A DNA stretch of 64,000 bases from Adiantum capillus-veneris. Its lineage: Eukaryota; Streptophyta; Polypodiopsida; Polypodiales; Pteridaceae. The notes beneath the pieces were generated by a model. It saw only the letters and a program-made list of their open reading frames with translations, was not told the DNA's origin and made no database searches. Position numbers and translations under genes: made by a program. The stretch is from assembly GCA_014529385.2 (NCBI GenBank), contig CM043944.1:77579884-77643883 (forward strand), written 5' to 3'. Below are positions 20,646 to 30,300 of the stretch, piece after piece; position 1 is the first letter of the stretch; each line of letters starts with the position of its first letter.

Positions 20646-23600
20646 TCATTCAATATTATTATTGGTAGCACCAAGCTCCATATCAAGCTCTTGCCTTCCA
20701 TTCCCTGCAGGAGGCCGATCAGAGTGTTGCCGCCGGCGCGGAACCCAAGAGCAACAACTCAGCTTGAAGTTATTTCCTATCTGAAGATAACTGTGAGGCC
20801 CCGTGCCTAAAGAACCACGACAAAAAATTTATGAGACTGACACACCGCAGTCTTATACTTATTACTACTGCAAACTAATGTGCAACCTGAAAAAATATGG
20901 AGTATTAGATATTCAACTTACTTTTGTCGCTAAATACAGACGGAAAAAAATGATGATAGCACAATATTGCCATAGTCAAGCCTGCTTTGAGCAACACAAA
21001 CTGTCAGACTACTGCAGAATTGACAGGCACTTGCAACAAAGCATTTAATTTCATCAGGGTGTCATCAACATTTGCAGGACAACTTTGGAAGGCAACAGCA
21101 TCAATAGACAGCTCTTAGCACTGCAATTGTGGCCTGTCCATCAGAGTTAAGCTAAGTGATACAGAATTTACGTACACATCTATAGGTTGTTTAGACACAA
21201 ACTTCAAACCCATCTGCTAACTTATATCGCATGTGCATCTGATAATACATTCACTTACACAGCACATTATTTGCAGACTTTTGCTGACCGCTTTGAATGA
21301 AAAGGGAAATCTTACCTAAAATAGCTCCCCCGAAAACATCATTCCAATGATGCCAATAGTCATCAACTCGTGACAGACCTACTAATAAGGCGCCTATCAG
21401 TGGAAGAACGACAATAATAAGTTTTGCAACATGGCCCCGGCGATCAAACATCTGAAGCTTTCCTGCTAAATATAAGGATAAAAACCCCAAGCCAGCAAAT
21501 GACCCTGTCTTGACAAAAAATCCAAACCATTATTCAGCCTGATTCCTTGGGAGCTGGACATTGACCAATACAGAATCAAGGTTGAGAGCGAGAGGTAAAG
21601 AGGCATACCTGATGTATGCCCACTTGGAAAACTCTTGTGCCCCTCCTTTATGACTGACTGCTCACCAGTACATTGGACCTCAAAAGTATCGTTGTTGTAC
21701 CTCTAACAGAAAGCTCTTCAAGGAAACTGTCACTTGAAATTTCATGCATCCCACCTATCAAGAAAAAATAAATTATAGGAGATTTACCTCAATTCCATCA
21801 GGGAAACACCTCCAGAAAAAATTTGGCCGAGGCCAACCTAGAGCATTTTTTATTGCTTCGGTGATTACTGCTGAAATTACAACCGTGAATAGTAGGCCTG
21901 TCCACACAAAGGTTAACTTTTCTTTTTAAAAAGAGCTTGATTATTTTTCCATGAAGCTGGCCAGTTCAGAGTTAAAAAAGCTTGAAATTATATCAACAAT
22001 TTACACCTTACCAAGAATGGCATGGTGTAGGTCTGTGATATCCTTCATGTAAAGAAAATAAATAATAAAAATCACTAGAGGAATTCCTATTGCAATTACC
22101 TGCAAAAGGCCATTCGAGAATTTGTTCAGAATGATGCCATTTGAGAATTTGTTCAGAATGATCTTACCCTGCTACATCTTGCATAGCTGATATTGGTAAA
22201 GTTTGAAATTTCTGTTCGATGAAACCAGCCAAATCAAACGCAAGTGAAAACATGTCCTTATATATCGATAAAATTAATTTGAGGGGAAGTCAGTCCATGC
22301 TTGCTAACAAAAAATAGATCGAGATGAGCACTCACAACACAACAGCTAAACCCAACACAAGATAGAACAATACTTACAATACGAAAATTTCAGCAGAACA
22401 ATATTTCCGGTTTCGTAAAAATCTCTCCAGTAGAGCTAGAAAGTTGACGCATCTAAATAATTACAATTTGGAAAGAAATTTAGAGGCATCTTCCCCTAAC
22501 ATAGAAGTATTCGAAAGTACCTTGCAATCTCAAGTTTCAAAAAGCATCGCCATAATTTCCTAAGCACAAAAACCATGCTTGACTAAGTGTTTTGTCAGTT
22601 TCTAATCCTTACACAAATATGAGATTTGTCTGTGCGCGTTCCATGAACAACTTATCCCTTAAGGCAGCCACGCCATGACTTCAGAAGTCGTCAAAATCGA
22701 TCTCTGACATGAATTGGCATCGCAAAAATTATTTGAAGTAGAAGTGGTCAAAATCTCGCTCAAGTGTCAAGTGGCATGCATCACAGCAGTCACTTAATGG
22801 TTTCCCTCCACATTGCCAATTCTTATCGTGAAGCTACAAGATGCTACAACATAGGAAAACCAAGCAACCTCCAGTGTTGCTCAGCTTTAAGAACATGCCG
22901 CTAAGCAACACCAACGTCACCAGTTGCTGACATGTCCCCGGCTGACACAGCGTACGGACAGAGTTGATGGATGGATGGATCATAGTTGCAGGGAATGGTG
23001 CGTGTTCTCATTCTAGCTTCCCGTTCCAAATCCCCGTTCCGTGTTTCACGTGTGAGTATCATGCCAGCTGCCGTTCTTCTTCCTTGTTCCGATTTCCCAT
23101 TCCGGGTAACTATGGGATGGATGGCCATCTAAATCCAAGGGCTGGTCCTGTAAAGTCTGAAATCTGTAGCACACCATCGGTGTAGTCTTTCTTTGTCTCC
23201 ATGAAGTTGCCTCCTAAGAAAGCTGTGTCAATCTATTAATGAAGGCCTATGCTTTCTTCTCATCCAGAGACCCTGGAAAAGTATCAAACTTACATTCTTG
23301 CCTCTTCTTCTATAGTCTTTGTGTCCGCGGTGTTCGCTGATTGGTATTGACCTCTGTATCAAAGGTAGCACCAAAGTAGGAGGCATACCTCCTCCGCACA
23401 TGCCAATGATCACAACCTGGTGGAATCCGTAAGGGTATCCTACATACCAAGCATAGCGTCATACATTCCTCCCATAGCTCCATGCACCCCTACTCCAAAA
23501 GTGTCAAAAGCACTTGTGCCATAAGGCCAAAAAGCTGATTGAGAACAGCAAACTTTAATCTAAAGAGAACATTGGAGACAAGACACAGTGGAGAGTTCTC

Positions 23601-24289
23601 CCCTCAAAGGTTTCAGCCCCTGGAACGAGCGTGCCGTCACCCGTGCCCCGTGTAGTACTTCTTTGTTTATTGCTCAAAGTTGTCAGTTGCAGTTGCCAAT
23701 GTGAGCCCACTATGCATAATTGGTGAGGCTAGCCTTATATTTATGGGCATGTGGCCCCAAAAGTGTAATGTGCACTGGAAGTGATTGATGGTGAATGCTC
23801 AAGATGAGTGCTCAATGCATACTCATGAGAAAGTTCTTTTTACTTCATGAGAGATGTGCAAAGACTAGAGAGAGAAGAGAGAATGATACTGTGAATGAAG
23901 GTTCTGAGAGAGAGAGAGAGAGAGAGAGGGCTAACACCAAATGGGTTCTGAGAGTGATAGAGAGAGAGAGAGAAGAAGAAGAAGAAGAAGAAGAAGAGAA
24001 TTTTAATGTCGTAGGAAACTATCCCAAAAGACCTTAAATATCTATCCGACGAAGAGAGTTGAACTCAAGACCTGCTATTCGAGAGGGAAATTGCATAACC
24101 AATCTACCACACTTGGGTGACAGAAAGGCTATACCATTTTCCTATTCTTATTAGTGCGCACAGTGCACACACACACACCCACACCCACACCCACACACAC
24201 ACACACTCGAGAAGAAGAGAATTCTAAGGTCGTAGGAAACTATCTTAAAGATCTATCCGACGAAGAGAATTGAACTCAAGACCTGCTAT

Positions 24290-24360
<71 letters not shown>

Positions 24361-27300
24361 GACTAACACCAAATGGGGTCCCAAGCCTTCCTCCAAGAGC
24401 CCCCCTCTCTATCGCTAGAGAGGTATTTGCTTTAGATTGCACAAATGCTGATACAATGGTCCTAGATGTTAAGATGCTGACAGGATCTTGCCATTGATGC
24501 TTGAAATGCAAAACACTAGGGATTTTGAGTCCTGACTCGAATCTGCAATCTCGATGAGGCTATGGGCTGATTAGCAGATTCGAATGGGCTGAAAACTGAA
24601 AAACGTTGTCCGATTTGAGGGCTGAATCTGAAAACGCTGGCTGATCTGCTATCTTGGGCTGGAAACTGAAAGCGTTAATACCGATGGCTGGATCTGCGAC
24701 GGTACGGCAAGGTTATGGCTGAAAACTGAAAACGCTGGTGCTGATGGCTTGATCTGGTGCAAAAATGCCAGAGATGTTGAGGTATTGCTAGTACTGAGGG
24801 TATTGACTTATGCTTGAGAAGTGACCCCTAGGGTCACATATGTCTGGGATTAAAGCTGGGTAGGGCAATAATGCCAATAAAAATTCCACGATTTCTAAAA
24901 ATGTCACTTATTGATGAGTTAATAAACTCACTTATAAGAGGTGCTTCACATGCAGATAAATACCTAGGCTGGGTACTAGTGCACATTGCAATTGTACGGG
25001 AACACTACCCAGTGACTACATGGAGCAGACATTGGCTATGCTTATGTGCAATCAGAGGGTATGCAACTAATCTAAAGTGCCTGGACATGCACGTCCTACA
25101 TACAGGCTCACAAGCTCCCACTCAACCAAAAAAGCGTACTCAGAAATTCCATGGAAGGAGCAATTGCCATCTGACGGAAGGACAGATGATTGAAGCTGAA
25201 ATAAAACCAAAAGTGTGCCAGAAATAGATGCAAACTGCTCGAGCAATCAAGGCACCCTAAATTCTGGCGGTAGCCCTTGAAAAGCTATTCTCACTAAAAA
25301 CATGTGCACCTGCCATGTGACCTCAAAAACCAGTAATATTGTAACGTACTGTTACAGGAGAAAGACTAGACCAAAACTAGACCTCCTTTTCATTAATCCG
25401 TCATCTCTCTTATAGCAAGAGAGGTTGGTTACATATGCCAAGAACCTACTAGTGTCCTCCCACACTAGGTGGTCGGACACGCCTACAAGACCCACACACC
25501 ACACCTCCCCCCTTAGGGAGAAAAAGATGGACATCTTTTTACAAGTTTGGACTGGGAAGGGACTCGACAGAAAGGGATCAACTCCAACGCCTCATCCGGG
25601 GGGAGTGATCATACAACGGCTTAGGGGCTAAGAAACTGAGCTTGGGGGACTAGACTCGACATCATGCCGATCATCATCAAGGCATGGAACTCATACATCT
25701 CGCTTGTGCAAACATTAGGTCGCTATCCCAATGAAATGGACAAGACGAGGAAGGACTGACTGAGGATTGGGTGCGAAATTTTTTTTGCGACATACATCAT
25801 CTTTATAAAGGGGTTCGGTGTGATCGAGTAAGACAAAGACTAGGAAAAACCTACTACAAAGAAAGAGACCTTAAAACTGAAACTGAATCATGGAGCTCGA
25901 TTATTACATTGGCAAATGAAAAGACTAGGCACCTCTGCACCAAAGATGCAGCAACTCCTACGTCTGTGAACAACCCCTGAATATGATTCTTAATTTTGTA
26001 CTTCTTCTAGAACTCGACATGTGTGAGCGAACACCATTGAGCATGCAGCAAATGCCAATGACTAACATTTGAGAGCAAGAGCAAGACTTGAGAGCGATTG
26101 TCAATGGCCTGATCGCGCATGCCATTAAGGCTCGGGTAGCACCTTGAACTGCGCCCCTCAATAGTATCTTCACTGGCACCGTTAGCTCACTAGGAAAATC
26201 TGATTTAGGAAGATCAACTGCCACGTCGACAGCATGTAGAAGATAGGGTGGCGGGTAGCATCGTGATGTTTGGTCCGATCTGTTGGTCAGCTTGCGCGAG
26301 GACAAGAAGTCTTGCAATACCTGTGTGCACAAAGTTCATGAGGACGTCAGGGACGTTGACTAGGGGATTAAGGACATCAAGACTCCCCCCCATCAAGACG
26401 TCTTCCATCACAGATTGAACGGTTGGCTGCCATCACTACGACTCGATTCTTGGCACCCATGTTGATATTCTAAATGTTAAAAATCCTCAACAGGTTATGT
26501 GTACGAGACTCTGGTAACCAGAGTGCGACAAGCTGCAATACAGACTATGCAAGGGACTGATGGGAAGGGAAGCAAAGACTTGCATGCAAATCTAAGTGTG
26601 GTTGCAGTAGGCACAACTTTGAGAGTTTGACGCTGCCAAGAACTGCTAATAGAAGCAAGCAAGAGGGAAATGGAAAGCAAGCAAGGCAGTTCAAATTCAG
26701 AGAACATTGACGATGAAGAGGACGAAGAATGATTCTTCTGTGTCCAGCCCCAGGCTTCATTCAATATAGTCTATTGTGAGGCTTTGATCGTTTTGCTGCG
26801 TCGGCCACATCACCAACCACTACCGAGATCAAGGCGAAAAGATTGAGGGATGACAATTGGGACGTGGGTTGTCTGACCCCACAAAATCGAATTGCGAGTG
26901 CATCATGTATGGCTCGTAGAGATGGGAATGGCTTGTAGCTCCTAGTCTGGCTCGATGGAAAACTCCATCGCTATGTGAAGTAAGAACACTATAGCAAGAA
27001 AGTGAAGCTAGGCAAGAAAGTGAATGCCCGTCATCTCCACCAATGTAACGTACTGTTACAGGAGAAAGACTAGACCAAAACTAGACCTCCTTTTCATTAA
27101 TCCGTCATCTCTCTTATAGCAAGAGAGGTTGGTTACATATGCCAAGAACCTACTAGTGTCCTCCCACACTAGGTGGTCGGACACGCCTACAAGACCCACA
27201 CACCACACCTCCCCCCTTAGGGAGAAAAAGATGGACATCTTTTTACAAGTTTGGACTGGGAAGGGACTCGACAGAAAGGGATCAACTCCAACGCCTCATC

Positions 27301-30300
27301 CGGGGGGAGTGATCATACAACGGCTTAGGGGCTAAGAAACTGAGCTTGGGGGACTAGACTCGACATCATGCCGATCATCATCAAGGCATGGAACTCATAC
27401 ATCTCGCTTGTGCAAACATTAGGTCGCTATCCCAATGAAATGGACAAGACGAGGAAGGACTGACTGAGGATTGGGTGCGAAATTTTTTTTGCGACATACA
27501 TCATCTTTATAAAGGGGTTCGGTGTGATCGAGTAAGACAAAGACTAGGAAAAACCTACTACAAAGAAAGAGACCTTAAAACTGAAACTGAATCATGGAGC
27601 TCGATTATTACATTGGCAAATGAAAAGACTAGGCACCTCTGCACCAAAGATGCAGCAACTCCTACGTCTGTGAACAACCCCTGAATATGATTCTTAATTT
27701 TGTACTTCTTCTAGAACTCGACATGTGTGAGCGAACACCATTGAGCATGCAGCAAATGCCAATGACTAACATTTGAGAGCAAGAGCAAGACTTGAGAGCG
27801 ATTGTCAATGGCCTGATCGCGCATGCCATTAAGGCTCGGGTAGCACCTTGAACTGCGCCCCTCAATAGTATCTTCACTGGCACCGTTAGCTCACTAGGAA
27901 AATCTGATTTAGGAAGATCAACTGCCACGTCGACAGCATGTAGAAGATAGGGTGGCGGGTAGCATCGTGATGTTTGGTCCGATCTGTTGGTCAGCTTGCG
28001 CGAGGACAAGAAGTCTTGCAATACCTGTGTGCACAAAGTTCATGAGGACGTCAGGGACGTTGACTAGGGGATTAAGGACATCAAGACTCCCCCCCATCAA
28101 GACGTCTTCCATCACAGATTGAACGGTTGGCTGCCATCACTACGACTCGATTCTTGGCACCCATGTTGATATTCTAAATGTTAAAAATCCTCAACAGGTT
28201 ATGTGTACGAGACTCTGGTAACCAGAGTGCGACAAGCTGCAATACAGACTATGCAAGGGACTGATGGGAAGGGAAGCAAAGACTTGCATGCAAATCTAAG
28301 TGTGGTTGCAGTAGGCACAACTTTGAGAGTTTGACGCTGCCAAGAACTGCTAATAGAAGCAAGCAAGAGGGAAATGGAAAGCAAGCAAGGCAGTTCAAAT
28401 TCAGAGAACATTGACGATGAAGAGGACGAAGAATGATTCTTCTGTGTCCAGCCCCAGGCTTCATTCAATATAGTCTATTGTGAGGCTTTGATCGTTTTGC
28501 TGCGTCGGCCACATCACCAACCACTACCGAGATCAAGGCGAAAAGATTGAGGGATGACAATTGGGACGTGGGTTGTCTGACCCCACAAAATCGAATTGCG
28601 AGTGCATCATGTATGGCTCGTAGAGATGGGAATGGCTTGTAGCTCCTAGTCTGGCTCGATGGAAAACTCCATCGCTATGTGAAGTAAGAACACTATAGCA
28701 AGAAAGTGAAGCTAGGCAAGAAAGTGAATGCCCGTCATCTCCACCAATGTAACGTACTGTTACAGGAGAAAGACTAGACCAAAACTAGACCTCCTTTTCA
28801 TTAATCCGTCATCTCTCTTATAGCAAGAGAGGTTGGTTACATATGCCAAGAACCTACTAGTGTCCTCCCACACTAGGTGGTCGGACACGCCTACAAGACC
28901 CACACACCACAATATCAAGGCCGAGTCCTGTGAAAGGAGCAACACCAGCCAATCAGCAATAGAGAGAGGAATATATGCCATCAGAGTGGAGGCACATTCC
29001 TTCATACATAAAACTATGGCGATCTTGTCAATACACTTGTCTCTGAGAGTCAACACAATCTTGAAAAATTGCAAGAGAGAGGGCAATTAATCATAGGACC
29101 AATAAGTGCTCTCTCTGAAAACTGCTGATCCTGTCCAGTATTTCATAAAAACTTAAGAGGGTGTCATTGGACTTCAGATAAATCCCTCAACCACACCTCT
29201 TCACATGAGAGGACAATAGCAAACACGCAACCAATTCCGAACCCATGAAAGTAAATATATGCGCTGTCTTTAATAAACTAGCAGCTGAACACACTCCTTT
29301 CGGTAGCCTAAGGGTACATAACAATACATCAACAGAGAGCTACTACTTTCTTCATGAAAACCTCACATTATAATTCACAAAAAACTATATATTGTAATAG
29401 AAGAGCTTAAATCGTACCGGGACTGCTAGCCCTGGTATAGTGTTGGGCTTCAATGGATACTTGTAGTCTTGTATAATTGGTGATCCCACATATCGATAAA
29501 AAGGATTGATTACGCTGTTTAGAATCCCATAAATAACAGCAAGGGCAATTAAAGCCAGCCAATCATGAAGATGAAATCTGAAAAGCTTGTAGCTGGCTGC
29601 CCTTAAAGTGCAGATCACCTCCTCACCAATATCCTGCAAAATTCCTCTGTCCTCCATGGACGTTACGTTATCTGACTCAGGTTTACCTGCACAAGCAAGC
29701 CATCATTTGGTATCAAGAAAAAAAAATTGCTTGAAAATTTAGGCTAGGAATTACAAAATCGCAATACAGATTCTTTCACCCTTTGAAGCTACTAGCAACC
29801 AACATTTTGCCCCTCTCAAAAATACTTAATATCAAGAAAAGTTCCTAAGGACGTGTGTACAATGACCTGCATTCCAAACATAGCATCCCATAAGCAAAGA
29901 GCTTAGACAAAGAAAACATGGTAACAAAAAATACACCAATCAAGCAATCCTACAAATTCCCCGGAAAAGAATTGGAACTTAAAGCCCTAGAAATTTGATA
30001 TTGACAAAGTCTCTGCCTCATGCTAACACACAACCAAGAACCGTTCCAAATTTGTTGAAGAATGTAAACTGTGAGCGTTCAACACGCTAAAAAACTCGTG
30101 TTTGTGATGACACTTTGGTGTTTCCTACTGGCATCAGGCCATCTTCCAACTTTACTTCATATTGGCAATAGCCACATTCTTTACAACACCTTGTTCAGCT
30201 TTTCAGGTATATTGGGTAATGACAAAGTGTCTGCCTCTTGCCAACACAAAACAAAACACCGTTCAACAATTTTGAAGAAACCTATAAAGGTTCAAGGACC

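Larger units (their letters stand above)
23907..24359. repeat. Cluster of microsatellites: (GA)n, (GAA)n, (CA)n, (TG)n
   Basis: GA runs lie at 23907-23929 and 23958-23974, GAA at about 23972-23998, CA-rich sequence at 24166-24206, and TG passing into GA at 24291-24359. They interleave with the two SINE copies, probably having grown from SINE tails. Confidence 0.9.

Noticed and set aside
25958-26332. A 124-codon minus-strand ORF repeated at 27662-28036
   Set aside because: It lies in the interior of the tandem non-autonomous LTR element, has no recognised motif, and its conservation is explained by the recent 1704-bp duplication.
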